Source: Paractinoplanes tereljensis | GTDB lineage: Bacteria > Actinomycetota > Actinomycetes > Mycobacteriales > Micromonosporaceae | DNA: 64,000 nt | Reading direction: 5' to 3' | NCBI RefSeq assembly: GCF_016862435.1 | Contig: NZ_BOMY01000033.1 | Span: 186,001-250,000, forward strand | Shown here: positions 49,552 through 58,313 of the stretch, piece after piece | How positions within the stretch are numbered: the first letter of the stretch is position 1 | Layout: each line of letters begins with the position of its first letter | Translations under genes and position numbers: made by a program | Notes under the pieces: generated by a model | What the model saw: only the letters and a program-made list of their open reading frames with translations | Told to the model about the DNA's origin: nothing | Databases searched by the model: none

Positions 49552-50508
49552 ATGAAACTTCCGGCTCCGCGCGGCCCGGTGTCGGCCGCGGTGATCGGCA
49601 CTCTGAGCGGCCGTCACGCGCTCGGCGATGTTGTTTTAGAAAGGCGCGACCCGCTCACCGACGACGATCTCCAGCTTGCCCTGTTCGTCTGCTACGAGCT
49701 GCACTACCGCGGCTGGGACGGCGTCGACGACCGGTGGGAGTGGAACCCGGCACTGCTGGCGGTGCGGGCCGGGATGGAAGCGGTCCTGGAGGAACGGCTG
49801 CGGGCGCTGGCCGGCCCGGTGCCGACCCCGGCGCCGGGTGACATTCCGCGGCTGCTGACCGAAATTGCCCAGCAGGATGGTCCACCCCTGGCCGCGTACC
49901 TCAGCAGTCGGGCCTCGCATGGGCAGTTCCGTGAGTTCGTCGCCCAGCGCTCGGTCTATCACCTGCGCGAGGCCGACCCGCACACCTTCGCCATTCCCCG
50001 GCTGGCCGGGCGGCCGAAGGCCGCGCTTGTCGAGATCCAGCAGGACGAGTACGGCAACGGGGTGCCCGGCCGGATGCACCAGGAACTGTTCCAGGACACC
50101 ATGCGCTGGTTCGGCCTCGACCCGGCCTACGGCGCACACCTCGGCACCGCGACCACGCTGACCCTGGCCACCAACAACCTGATGTCGCTGTTCGGCCTGC
50201 ACCGGCGGCTGCGCGGCGCGCTGCTAGGGCATCTCGCCGCGTTCGAGATGACCTCGTCGCTGCCCAACCGGGCCTATGGCAACGGGCTGCGCCGGCTCGG
50301 CGGCACCCCGGCCGCCACCCGCTTCTACGACGAGCACGTCCTGGCCGACGCCGTGCACGAGCAGATCGCCGCGCACGACCTGTGCGGGTCGTTCGCCGCC
50401 GCCGAACCGGAGGCCGCCGCCGACATCCTGTTCGGCGCGCGCTGTGCCATGATCCTCGACGCGCTCTGGGCCGCCGACCTTCTGACCAGCTTCAAGATCC
50501 AGGTGTGA
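49552..50508 (+). CDS. Haem-oxygenase-like iron-containing redox enzyme
   Basis: A 318-residue protein of the iron-containing redox enzyme (haem-oxygenase-like diiron/HDO) family. Conserved His/Glu/Asp-bearing helices are visible: LFVCYELHYRGWDGVDDRWEWNP (Glu, His), RSVYHLREADPHTFAIPRLAGRPKAALVEIQQDEYGNGVPGRMHQELF (Glu, Asp, His) and DEHVLADAVHEQIAAHDLCGSF. Members oxidise fatty acids, amines or amino acids using a diiron centre. The ATG at 49552 follows GCGGGGGTG. It is divergent from the CDGSH gene and stands before an ECF sigma operon. The substrate is unknown. Confidence 0.85.
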   Translation: MKLPAPRGPVSAAVIGTLSGRHALGDVVLERRDPLTDDDLQLALFVCYELHYRGWDGVDDRWEWNPALLAVRAGMEAVLEERLRALAGPVPTPAPGDIPRLLTEIAQQDGPPLAAYLSSRASHGQFREFVAQRSVYHLREADPHTFAIPRLAGRPKAALVEIQQDEYGNGVPGRMHQELFQDTMRWFGLDPAYGAHLGTATTLTLATNNLMSLFGLHRRLRGALLGHLAAFEMTSSLPNRAYGNGLRRLGGTPAATRFYDEHVLADAVHEQIAAHDLCGSFAAAEPEAAADILFGARCAMILDALWAADLLTSFKIQV

Positions 50509-50549
50509 CACATCCGGGCGCCGGTGCGCTGAGTGGTTTGGGGGTGGTC

Positions 50550-51140
50550 ATGTCGGGCGAGGACGACGAGCTGGCGGCGATGCTGCCGGCCGCTTGCGCG
50601 GGCGACGAGACGGCGTTCCGGATCGTCTACCGGGCCCAGCATCCGGCGCTGCTGCGCTACCTCACGGTGCTGGTCGGTGCGGACGCCGAGGACGTCGCCT
50701 CCGAGGCCTGGCTGCAGATAGCCCGCGACCTGCGCACCTTCCGCGGCGACTGGGACGGCTTCCGGGGCTGGTCGGCGACGATCGCCCGGCACCGGGCCAT
50801 GGACCATCTGCGCCGGGCCCGCCGCCGCCCGATACCGGCCGTGCCGATCGACATGGTCGCGGCCGACCTGGTGGCCGCCCAGGACACCGCCGAGCAGGTC
50901 CTCGAATCGCTCGGCACCGACGCGGCGGTCGCGCTGATCGCCTCGCTGCCCCGCGATCAGGCCGAGGCGGTGATGCTGCGGGCCGTGCTCGGCCTGGACG
51001 CGACATCGGCCGGCAAGGTGCTCGGCAAGCGGGCCGGGGCCGTGCGCACCGCCGCCTACCGGGGGTTGCGCACGCTCGCGCAGCGATTTCCCGGCCCTGT
51101 GACACCTGAACCGGCACCGGCGCTGAGGGGAGTGAGATGA
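50550..51140 (+). CDS. ECF RNA polymerase sigma factor
   Basis: A 196-residue extracytoplasmic-function sigma factor. Region 2 (about 25-95; RYLTVLVGADAEDVASEAWLQIARDLRTFRGDWDGFRGWSATIARHRAMDHLRRARRR, split into helices) and region 4 (about 135-180; LPRDQAEAVMLRAVLGLDATSAGKVLGKRAGAVRTAAYRGLRTL) are complete. The ATG follows GGGGGTGG. Its stop overlaps the next gene start by four bases (ATGA), so the membrane protein downstream is translated with it and is the natural candidate for its anti-sigma partner. Confidence 0.93.
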   Translation: MSGEDDELAAMLPAACAGDETAFRIVYRAQHPALLRYLTVLVGADAEDVASEAWLQIARDLRTFRGDWDGFRGWSATIARHRAMDHLRRARRRPIPAVPIDMVAADLVAAQDTAEQVLESLGTDAAVALIASLPRDQAEAVMLRAVLGLDATSAGKVLGKRAGAVRTAAYRGLRTLAQRFPGPVTPEPAPALRGVR

Positions 51141-51847
51141 GCATCCACGAGGACCACCACCCGCTCGACCGGGACACCGCGGAGCTTCTGCTGCGCGACC
51201 CGGCGGCCCGCCGCACGCACCCCGTAGGTGCCGTGCTGGCGGCTGCGTCCGCACCGGCTTCCGGCCGCCACCTGGCCGGTGAGGACGCCGCGGCAGCGGC
51301 CTTCGTGGCTGCTCATCTGCTATCCCCACGCTTCCGGAGGATTCAGATGCTCAAGACCACCCTGGCGAAGTTGCTGACCGTGAAGGTGGCCGCAGCGGTC
51401 GCGGCGCTCGGCGCCGGCGGCGTCGCGCTGGCGGCCGGCACCGGCACGCTGCCCGGCCCGTTGCACATCGCACCCAAGCCCCATTCGTCCGCGTCGGCGT
51501 CGCACTCGGCCCGGCCGCACCCGTCCACCACCCCGTCCGCCCGGCCCAGTCACTCGTTCGCCCCGGGCGACCTGGCCAAGCTCTGCGCACGCTGGACCGC
51601 CCGCCCCGGCGACCAGCGCAAGGGCGCCCTCGAGGAGCCCGAGTTCGGCAACCTGATCAAGGAGGCCGGCCGCAAGGACCGCGACCGCGTCGACCGCTTC
51701 TGCACCGACCTGCAGAAGCCGCAGAGCAGCGGCAAGCCCGAAGTACGCCCGTCCGGATCTGTCCGCCCTAGCGGATCCGGAAAGCCCGGCCCCCGTCCGG
51801 CGGACCACCCCAGCGGAACGCCGAACTCCACGCGGTCGGGCCGGTGA
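51137..51847 (+). CDS. Putative membrane protein coupled to the ECF sigma factor
   Basis: A 236-residue protein without a recognised domain. The N-terminal cytoplasmic part (about 1-70; STHRHP-like RDTAELLLRDPAARRTHPVGAVLAAASAPASGRHLAGEDAAAAAFVAA) is followed by one membrane helix (about 78-100; LLTVKVAAAVAALGAGGVALAAG) and a Ser/Pro/His-rich outer stretch ending in a small charged domain (about 140-190; LAKLCARWTARPGDQRKGALEEPEFGNLIKEAG) and a disordered tail. One TM and coupling to an ECF sigma factor suggest anti-sigma activity, but the usual HxxxCxxC zinc motif is absent, so this stays an inference. Confidence 0.6.
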   Translation: MSIHEDHHPLDRDTAELLLRDPAARRTHPVGAVLAAASAPASGRHLAGEDAAAAAFVAAHLLSPRFRRIQMLKTTLAKLLTVKVAAAVAALGAGGVALAAGTGTLPGPLHIAPKPHSSASASHSARPHPSTTPSARPSHSFAPGDLAKLCARWTARPGDQRKGALEEPEFGNLIKEAGRKDRDRVDRFCTDLQKPQSSGKPEVRPSGSVRPSGSGKPGPRPADHPSGTPNSTRSGR

Positions 51848-51851
51848 AGAA

Positions 51852-51889
51852 GCGTCCGTCCCGGAGCGCCCCCGCTCCGGGGCGGACGC
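51852..51889 (+). terminator. Strong hairpin after the sigma factor operon
   Basis: GCGTCCG-T-CCCGGAGCG pairs with CGCTCCGGG-G-CGGACGC across a CCCC loop, five bases after the stop. There is no T tract, so it may be a terminator of the non-U-tract type common in actinomycetes. Confidence 0.6.
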
Positions 51890-51911
51890 CCTCAAGTGAT
51901 AGACCTTGGCC

Positions 51912-52910
51912 ATGCTGGTTGACTTCGCGGCCGGGGTGGCCGCCTCACCTTCAGAGGTGGAAGAGGGCGCGGCGCGGGCCGAGCGGGACGGGTACGACGG
52001 TTTCGGCGCGGCCGAGACCAAGCACGACGTCTTCACCTCGCTGACCCTCGCGGCCCGGGCCACTACCGCGATCACGCTGCAGTCGTCGATCGCGGTGGCC
52101 TTCGCCCGCAACCCGATGAACCTGGCCATCCTCGCCAACGACCTGCAACTGATCTCGGCCGGGCGGTTCCAGCTCGGGCTCGGCTCGCAGGTACAGCCGC
52201 ACATCGAGCGGCGGTTCGCGATGCCGTGGAGCAAACCGGCCGCGCGGATGGCCGAGTTCGTGGCGGCGGTGCGGGCGATCTGGGAGTGCTGGGCCACCGG
52301 CGAACGGCTGTCGTTCCGCGGCGAGTTCTACCGGCACACCCTGATGACCCCATTTTTCAACCCCGGCCCCAATCCGTACGGGAATCCGCCGATCCTCCTC
52401 GCGGCGGTGGGGGAGCGGATGACCGCGGTGGCCGGCCGGGCCGCCGATGGGCTGCTCGTGCACCCGCTGACCAGCCCGGCCTACCTGCGCGAGCGCACCC
52501 TGCCGATCCTGCGCGAGGCGCGCGGCGGCTCGCTCGACGGCTTCCAGCTCGGGCTGTCGGCGTTCGTGGTGCTCGGCGCGGATGAGAAGGCCCGGTCCGA
52601 GGCCGAGCAGGCGGTCAAGGGGCAGATCGCGTTCTACGGGTCGACGCCTGCCTACCGGCCCGTTCTCGAGCTGCACGGCTGGGGTGACCTCGCCGACCGG
52701 CTCAATCAACTCTCCCGGCGGCAGGCCTGGGCCGAGATGACCGCCCTGATCACCGACGACGTGCTGGACACGTTCGCGGTCGGCGGGGACGTGCCGGCCG
52801 GGCTGCACGACCGGTTCGGCGGGACCATCGACCGGCTCTCCTTCTATACGCCCTATCCGGTGGCCGACGAGCTGCTGGCCGGGGTGCGCGAGGCCGTTAT
52901 CAAGCTGTGA
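51912..52910 (+). CDS. LLM-class F420-dependent oxidoreductase
   Basis: A 332-residue luciferase-like enzyme of the TIGR03617-type F420 group. It opens AMLVDFAAGVAASPSEVEEGAARAERDGYDGF, then TLQSSIAVAFARNPMNLAILANDLQLISAGRFQLGLGSQVQPHIERRFAMPWSKPAARMAEFV, broken over two strands, as typical of that family, and NPPILLAAVGERMTAVAGRAADGLLVHP. It belongs to a different subgroup from the enzyme at 27165. No Shine-Dalgarno sequence precedes the ATG, so a leaderless transcript is likely. The substrate is unknown and it has no partner gene. Confidence 0.88.
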   Translation: MLVDFAAGVAASPSEVEEGAARAERDGYDGFGAAETKHDVFTSLTLAARATTAITLQSSIAVAFARNPMNLAILANDLQLISAGRFQLGLGSQVQPHIERRFAMPWSKPAARMAEFVAAVRAIWECWATGERLSFRGEFYRHTLMTPFFNPGPNPYGNPPILLAAVGERMTAVAGRAADGLLVHPLTSPAYLRERTLPILREARGGSLDGFQLGLSAFVVLGADEKARSEAEQAVKGQIAFYGSTPAYRPVLELHGWGDLADRLNQLSRRQAWAEMTALITDDVLDTFAVGGDVPAGLHDRFGGTIDRLSFYTPYPVADELLAGVREAVIKL

Positions 52911-52967
52911 GCAGGTTCTTGACCAACTAAGTCCTAATTCGCACCATACGGTTGCTTTGATGGCGGG

Positions 52968-53774
52968 ATGCACAGGGTCTCGCTCGTCGAAGTACGTGCT
53001 CGGACATGCAAGCCGCTCGATTCGTGGTGGACGGTCACGCTTGTCGACCCGTACGCGGTCCGGCTTGTTCGTCTGGTTTCGCCGTGGCGATGGGTGACCC
53101 CGAACCGGCTCACCGCGCTGTCGGCGGTCTTGGGTCTCGGGGCCGCGGCCTGTTTTGCCGGGCCCGGCCGATGGTGGCCGGTGCTCGGCGCGCTGCTGTT
53201 CCACCTCGGCTTCGTGGCCGACTGCATGGACGGCAAGCTGGCCCGGCTGCGCGGCGGCGGATCGCCGTTCGGTGGGTGGTGCGACTTCATGCTCGACCGG
53301 CTGCGGGCCATCCTCTGCGCGGCGGCTCTGATGGGCGGGGAGTACCTGCGTAGTGGGCAGGTCCGCTACCTGTGGCTGGTCGCACTGGTGATCAGTCTCG
53401 ATCTGCTGCGCTATCTCAATGCCGGGCAGGTCTCGCAGGTGCGGGACCTGTATCGAAAAAACCGCGCCGCGCCCACGCGGTCCCGCCGGGGCCTGGTGAA
53501 GGCCGCCCTGGCCGCCCGCCGCATCCGGGTGCACCTGTTCAGTGGCATCGAGTTCGAGATGACGGTCTTTGTGATCGGCCCGGTGACCGGCTTCGTCGGC
53601 GGGGTCGCCCTGGCCGCTGCGGCGCTCCTGGTGATCTTCGAACTACGCCTCGTGCACCACCTCTGGCGAATCACCCGGCAACCGGTGGTTCATAGCGTCC
53701 CGACAGCCGCCGGCTCGATGGGCCACAGCCTCGCCGCCGAAGCTTCACTCGTCCGGCAGCCGGCCGGGCGTTGA
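52968..53774 (+). CDS. CDP-alcohol phosphatidyltransferase-family membrane protein
   Basis: A 268-residue integral membrane enzyme. The signature D-G-x2-A-R-x8-G-x3-D-x3-D is present as DGKLARLRGGGSPFGGWCDFMLD (Asp88, Gly89, Arg93, Asp106, Asp110), split here between helices. Five or six membrane helices surround it. The enzyme transfers a phosphate alcohol from CDP onto an acceptor, as in phospholipid or inositol-phosphate synthesis. Which alcohol is not visible, and no lipid genes lie nearby. The ATG is reasonable; a weak GGCGGG lies upstream. Confidence 0.88.
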   Translation: MHRVSLVEVRARTCKPLDSWWTVTLVDPYAVRLVRLVSPWRWVTPNRLTALSAVLGLGAAACFAGPGRWWPVLGALLFHLGFVADCMDGKLARLRGGGSPFGGWCDFMLDRLRAILCAAALMGGEYLRSGQVRYLWLVALVISLDLLRYLNAGQVSQVRDLYRKNRAAPTRSRRGLVKAALAARRIRVHLFSGIEFEMTVFVIGPVTGFVGGVALAAAALLVIFELRLVHHLWRITRQPVVHSVPTAAGSMGHSLAAEASLVRQPAGR

Positions 53775-53828
53775 CTGGCTTTACGCACATATCCGAAAAG
53801 TCGTAAATACTAGCCTAAGGTCAGCGTC

Positions 53829-54830
53829 ATGCCCACTGATCGCCCGATCTTCGTCGTCGGATGCCCCCGATCGGGGACCACGATGCTGCAGCTCATGCTG
53901 CACGCCCACCCGAGGATCGCCCTCCCGCCGGAGAACCGCTTCGTGATGCCCGCCTACGAGCGGCGGCACGAGTTCGGCGACCTGCGCGATCCGGGCCACC
54001 GCCGGGACCTGGCCCGGTGGATCGTCGAGACGCCGCAATTCGAGGACCTCGGGCTGGACGCCGAGCGGGTCGTCGACGCCGTGGTCGGGGCCCCGCCCAG
54101 CCTCGGCTCGGCCATCGGCACCGTGTTCCGGCTGTACGCCGAGCGGTTCGGCAAGCCCCGCTGGGGCGACAAGCGCCCGTCCTACCTGCGCAGCCTGCCC
54201 GCGCTGCTGCGGATGTTCCCGGACGCGCAGATCGTCAACATCATGCGCGACGGCCGGGACTGCGTGGCGTCGCTCAAGGAGGCGCCGTGGAGCTCGGCCA
54301 ACCTCTGCGATCACATCGACAACTGGGCCCGGGCGGCCGACGCGTCGCTGCGCGCCGAACGCCGCTACGGACCCGGCACCTACCACCTGGTCCGGTACGA
54401 GGACCTGGTCACCGACCCCGAACCGCACCTGCGCCGGCTGTGCGCGTTCCTCGACGAGGAGTACCACCCGGCCATGGCCCGCCCGGACGAGATGGCCCGG
54501 ATGGCCGTCCCCGAGTACAAGACCTGGCACACCCGCACCCACCAGAGCGTGACCACCGAACGGGTACGCAGCTGGCAGCAGCGGCTTTCGGCCGGCGAGA
54601 TCGAACGCTGCGAAGCGGTGTTCGGCTCCCGGCTGCACCGCTTCGGATACGAGCCCTCCACCTTCGCCACGCCCACCCCTACCGACCGGGTGGACCGGGT
54701 CCGGCTCGCGGTTCGCGACCGGCTCGCCCCCGTGCGGGGCATGGCGAACGACGCGCGGGCGGTGGTGCGCACCCGGCACCGCGAACCCGCCGTCGCCGCT
54801 CGGCTGACCAGCGGCCAGCGCCTTCGCTGA
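53829..54830 (+). CDS. PAPS-dependent sulfotransferase
   Basis: A 333-residue sulfotransferase of the Sulfotransfer family. The 5'-phosphosulfate loop is VVGCPRSGTTMLQLMLHAHP (residues 8-27) and the 3'-phosphate site is VNIMRDGRDCVASLKEAPWSS (about 140-160); VRYEDLVTDPEPHLRRLCAFL follows. It transfers sulfate from PAPS to a hydroxyl or amino group of a lipid, sugar or peptide. The C-terminus has an extra 60-residue basic tail. The acceptor is unknown. There is no clear Shine-Dalgarno sequence. Confidence 0.9.
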   Translation: MPTDRPIFVVGCPRSGTTMLQLMLHAHPRIALPPENRFVMPAYERRHEFGDLRDPGHRRDLARWIVETPQFEDLGLDAERVVDAVVGAPPSLGSAIGTVFRLYAERFGKPRWGDKRPSYLRSLPALLRMFPDAQIVNIMRDGRDCVASLKEAPWSSANLCDHIDNWARAADASLRAERRYGPGTYHLVRYEDLVTDPEPHLRRLCAFLDEEYHPAMARPDEMARMAVPEYKTWHTRTHQSVTTERVRSWQQRLSAGEIERCEAVFGSRLHRFGYEPSTFATPTPTDRVDRVRLAVRDRLAPVRGMANDARAVVRTRHREPAVAARLTSGQRLR

Positions 54831-54886
54831 GCCGCCTACCCCCCTCGGCCGCGGCGCGACGCCGTGGCCGGTCCGAAGGAGTACCT

Positions 54887-55348
54887 GTGTCCGTAACCGC
54901 CGTGCTGTCCCGTAATCGGCGCCTGGCTGCCGGCCTGCTCACGGCCGTGGCCGTGGCATCCCTGGCCGCTTGCGGCTCCGACGACGACTCCAGCGGCGAC
55001 ACCAGCACCACCCCGGCCGGCGGCAACGCCAGCGCCGGCCCGGGTGGTGGCGGCCGTAACAACAGTGCGATGACCGCCTACATCAACTGCCTGTCGGAGA
55101 ACGGCGTGACCATCACGATGCCGTCCGGCGGCCCCGGTGGCGGTAACGGCGGCACCCCGCCGTCGGGCGCGCCGAACGGCGGCACCCCGCCTTCGGGTGG
55201 CGCCCGGCCCTCGGGTAACCCGGGTGGTGGTGGCGGCGGTCGCGAGATCACCCAGCCTGACGGTGTGGACGACGCCACCTGGACCAAGGCAACCACGGCT
55301 TGCGCCACCCTGAAGCCGACCGCGAACGCGTCCGCACCCACGAGCTGA
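54887..55348 (+). CDS. Secreted lipoprotein with Gly/Pro-rich linker
   Basis: A 153-residue predicted lipoprotein. The N-terminus is a signal peptide ending in the lipobox LAAC (Cys at about residue 29), followed by DDDSS and an acidic/Ser linker. A small domain with AYINCLSENGVTITMP and a second Cys pair partner in TTACATLKP flank a long disordered stretch of GGG, GGTPPSG and SGNPGGG repeats. GTG follows GAAGGA. It leads the MacB-type export operon and may be its extracellular component; no family name is certain. Confidence 0.75.
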   Translation: MSVTAVLSRNRRLAAGLLTAVAVASLAACGSDDDSSGDTSTTPAGGNASAGPGGGGRNNSAMTAYINCLSENGVTITMPSGGPGGGNGGTPPSGAPNGGTPPSGGARPSGNPGGGGGGREITQPDGVDDATWTKATTACATLKPTANASAPTS

Positions 55349-55357
55349 TCTCGGCCC

Positions 55358-55390
55358 GGTCCGGCGGGAGTGCACCCCGCCGGACCCAGC
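55358..55390 (+). terminator. Terminator or attenuator inside the export cluster
   Basis: A perfect 11-bp stem GGTCCGGCGGG/CCCGCCGGACC with a 7-nt loop, followed a few bases later by TTTT, separates the lipoprotein gene from the adaptor genes. It could reduce rather than stop transcription. Confidence 0.7.
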
Positions 55391-55435
55391 CGTTTTGCCG
55401 GACAGGCACGCAGTTTGCCAGAACAATCGTGACTT

Positions 55436-56455
55436 ATGCTGACAAAACTGGTCGCTTTCGGGCTCGCGATCGTGGCCATCGGTGGGGGCGTCACGGCGGC
55501 CCTCCTCAACCGGGACGACGACAGCGGTACGAAGACCGCGGTGTCGACCGTCGCGGTGGACACCGGCGCGGTGACGATGAGCGTCGCCGCCACCGGGACC
55601 GTGCAGGCCAGCCTCACCCGCACCCTGTCGTTCACGGTGGACGGGACCGTCGAGGCGGTCAACGTGCGGGCCGGCAGCAAGGTCAAGGCCGGCGCCGCGC
55701 TGGCCGCGGTCGACAACGACGACGCGACCGACGCGGTAGCCGACGCCGAGGACACCCTGGACAACGCCGAGGACCAGCTCACCGAGGCCTCCGCCTCTCC
55801 GTCGCCGTCGGCCTCGATCGGGGCCCGGGCGGTGCCCGGCAACCAGTCGGTGAGCGTGGATGCCATCTTCACTGCCCAGGAGCGGGTCAACTCCGCCAAG
55901 TCGGCTCTGGCCGAGGCCAAGGAAGCTCTCTCCGGGACCACCATCACCGCGCCCATCGCCGGCACCGTGATGGCGGTGGCCGGGACCGTCGGCAGTCAGG
56001 TCAGCTCCGGCTCCACCTTCATCACCCTGGCCGACACGTACGCCATGCAGGTCTCCGCGTCCTTCCCGGAGGCCGACGCCGGGGATCTCGCCACCGGCCA
56101 GGCCGGCGTGGTCACCCTGGCCGACCGGGTCGGCGAACAGTTCGCGGCCAAGGTCGCCCAGGTCGACCCGGTCGGCACCGACGACGGCACCCTGGTGACC
56201 TACGGCGTGTTGCTCGCCTTCACCAAGCAGCCGGCCGACATGCTGGTCGGGCAGAGCGCCTCGGTGGAGATCACCACCGGCTCGGTCACGTCCGCGCTGC
56301 GGGTGCCGACCACCGCCGTGCACGACACCACGGTCCTGGTCGCGTCCGGTGGCTCGACCGCGAAACGGCAGGTCGAGGTCGGGCTGCGCGGTGACCAGTA
56401 CACCGAGATCGTGTCCGGGCTGGCCGCCGGCGAAGTGGTGGTTCGGTCCTGGTAG
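55436..56455 (+). CDS. RND/MacA-type periplasmic adaptor (HlyD family)
   Basis: A 339-residue membrane-fusion protein. One N-terminal helix (about 4-24) anchors it outside the membrane. A biotinyl-lipoyl-like domain is split around a short coiled-coil hairpin (about 75-170; DAEDTLDNAEDQLTEASAS and VNSAKSALAEAKEAL), then beta-barrel (VSASFPEADAGDLATGQAGVVTL) and a membrane-proximal domain follow. In Gram-positives MacA-like adaptors extend across the wall. The hairpin is much shorter than in Gram-negative MacA. The next gene encodes a second adaptor, and both serve the ATPase and permease that follow. Confidence 0.88.
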   Translation: MLTKLVAFGLAIVAIGGGVTAALLNRDDDSGTKTAVSTVAVDTGAVTMSVAATGTVQASLTRTLSFTVDGTVEAVNVRAGSKVKAGAALAAVDNDDATDAVADAEDTLDNAEDQLTEASASPSPSASIGARAVPGNQSVSVDAIFTAQERVNSAKSALAEAKEALSGTTITAPIAGTVMAVAGTVGSQVSSGSTFITLADTYAMQVSASFPEADAGDLATGQAGVVTLADRVGEQFAAKVAQVDPVGTDDGTLVTYGVLLAFTKQPADMLVGQSASVEITTGSVTSALRVPTTAVHDTTVLVASGGSTAKRQVEVGLRGDQYTEIVSGLAAGEVVVRSW

Positions 56456-56511
56456 GCGAGCTTTTCTCCGGTTTCGCCGCGATCGACCGCGAACGCCGGT
56501 AATCATGAGTT

Positions 56512-57609
56512 GTGCGCCGGGTACCCAGCCTTCTGGTCAACCTCGCCCTTGCCGGGCTCGCTCTCGGCGCGGTCGGGTGGTCCGTCCTGCTGGTCCGGGA
56601 CACCGGCACGGCCACCACCAAGGCGTCGGCCGGATCCCGCACGGTCACCGTCGCCCAGGGCACGGTCACCGCCACCGTCGCCGCCGACGGCACCCTGGCC
56701 ACCGCCACCACGGCCAGCGCCAGCTTCGAGACGTCCGGCACGGTCACCGCCGTCTACGCGAAGGTCGGCCAGACCGTGAAGAACGGTCAACTCCTCGCCA
56801 AGGTCGACCCGGCCGCCGCGCAGCGCGCCCTCGACCTCGCCCAAGCGAACCTGGACGCCGCGCAGGATGCCCTGGCCCGGGCCGTGAAGGCCGGCTCGGA
56901 CACCACCACCGCCACGAACAACGTGACCACCACGACCCTCTCCGTCGAGGACGCGCAAGCGGACGTGGACGGTACGAAGCTCACCGCCCCGATGGCCGGC
57001 ACGGTGATCTCGGTAAACGGGACGGTCGGGTCGTCGGCTTCCTCCTCCGGTGGCGGCGGCTCACAAGAATCCTCGGGTTTTGTCGAGCTCGCCGACCTCA
57101 ACAAGCTGCAGGTCAGCGCCTCCTTCGGCGAGTCCGACGCGACCAAGCTGAAGACCGGGCAGACCGCCGCGCTGACCTGGTCCGCGCTCACCGACGCGAC
57201 CGCCACCGGCAAGGTCACCGCCATCGACCCGTCCGCCACCACCAGCAACAGCGTCAGCACGTACGGGGTCACGATCAGCGTCGACTCGCTGCCGGACGGC
57301 GCCAAACCCGGCCAGTCGGTAAGCGTCACCGTCACCACCGGCACGGCCACCGACGCGGTCTACGTCAACTCGGCCGCGGTCACCGTCTCCGGCACCCGCT
57401 ACACGGTGACCGTGGTGGCCGACGACGGCACCACCGAGACCCGTACGGTCAAGGTCGGCGTCAAGGGCGACGACTCGTACCAGATCACTGATGGTTTGAC
57501 CGTGGGGGAAAAGGTCGTGGTGCCGGAAACATCGAGTTCCAGCACGTCGACAACCTCCAACCAACAGGGCCCCGGCGGCGGGTTCAGCGGCGGCGGGGGA
57601 CCGCCCTGA
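56512..57609 (+). CDS. Second MacA-type periplasmic adaptor (HlyD family)
   Basis: A 365-residue adaptor of the same family as the preceding protein but only distantly similar. One N-terminal helix (about 8-28) is followed by the lipoyl-like half motif GTVTAVYAKVGQTVKNGQLLAKVDPAAAQRALDLAQANLDAAQDALARA, split by the hairpin, then APMAGTVISVNGTVGSSAS, beta-barrel VSASFGESDATKLKTGQTAALT and a disordered GGGFSGGGGPP tail. TAATCA seven bases before the GTG is a good -10 for a leaderless transcript. The last base is shared with the ATPase start. Confidence 0.88.
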   Translation: MRRVPSLLVNLALAGLALGAVGWSVLLVRDTGTATTKASAGSRTVTVAQGTVTATVAADGTLATATTASASFETSGTVTAVYAKVGQTVKNGQLLAKVDPAAAQRALDLAQANLDAAQDALARAVKAGSDTTTATNNVTTTTLSVEDAQADVDGTKLTAPMAGTVISVNGTVGSSASSSGGGGSQESSGFVELADLNKLQVSASFGESDATKLKTGQTAALTWSALTDATATGKVTAIDPSATTSNSVSTYGVTISVDSLPDGAKPGQSVSVTVTTGTATDAVYVNSAAVTVSGTRYTVTVVADDGTTETRTVKVGVKGDDSYQITDGLTVGEKVVVPETSSSSTSTTSNQQGPGGGFSGGGGPP

Positions 57610-58313
57610 TGCATCCGGTCCTCGACGTCCGGTCACTCACCAAGGTGTACGGCGAGGGCGAGGCCACCGTGCACGCGCTGCGCGGGGTGACCCTGGCCAT
57701 CGCGCGCGGCGAGTACGTCGCGATCATGGGCTCCTCCGGCTCCGGCAAGTCCACCCTGATGAACATCCTCGGCTGCCTGGACGTCCCCACCGCCGGCCGA
57801 TACCTGCTGGACAGCGTCGACGTCTCCCGGCTGTCCGACCGGCAGCTCGCCCTGGTGCGGAACCGGCTCATCGGTTTCGTCTTCCAGTCGTTCAACCTGA
57901 TCCCGCGCACTTCCGCACTGGGCAATGTGGAGCTCCCGCTCGCCTACGCCGGCATGCACGCCCGCGAACGCCGCCGCCGGGCCATGCACGCGCTCGACAC
58001 GGTCGGCCTCGCCGACCGGCACGACCACGAACCCAACCAGCTCTCCGGCGGCCAGCAACAGCGCGTCGCGGTCGCCCGCGCCCTGGTCACCGAGCCCGCC
58101 CTGCTGCTGGCCGACGAACCCACCGGAAACCTGGACAGCCACTCCACCGAGGACGTACTGACCGTCTTCGACGAACTCCGAGCTGCCGGTCGTACCATCG
58201 TCCTGATCACCCACGAGCCCGAGGTCGGAGCCCGGGCCGATCGGCTGATCAAACTCTTTGACGGTGAGATCCAATCGGACGTGCGCCAGCACGCGGTGGG
58301 GGCAGCGGGATGA
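57609..58313 (+). CDS. ABC transporter ATP-binding protein (MacB/LolD type)
   Basis: A 234-residue nucleotide-binding subunit of normal length. Walker A is IMGSSGSGKSTL (residues 39-50), Q loop FVFQSFNLIP, signature LSGGQQQRVAVARAL, Walker B LLLADEPTGNLDS and the H-loop ITHEPEVG. These match the LolD/MacB-type subfamily that drives mechanotransmission rather than classical substrate import. It overlaps the adaptor upstream by one base (TGATG) and the permease downstream by four (ATGA), so the three form a tight unit. Confidence 0.95.
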   Translation: MHPVLDVRSLTKVYGEGEATVHALRGVTLAIARGEYVAIMGSSGSGKSTLMNILGCLDVPTAGRYLLDSVDVSRLSDRQLALVRNRLIGFVFQSFNLIPRTSALGNVELPLAYAGMHARERRRRAMHALDTVGLADRHDHEPNQLSGGQQQRVAVARALVTEPALLLADEPTGNLDSHSTEDVLTVFDELRAAGRTIVLITHEPEVGARADRLIKLFDGEIQSDVRQHAVGAAG

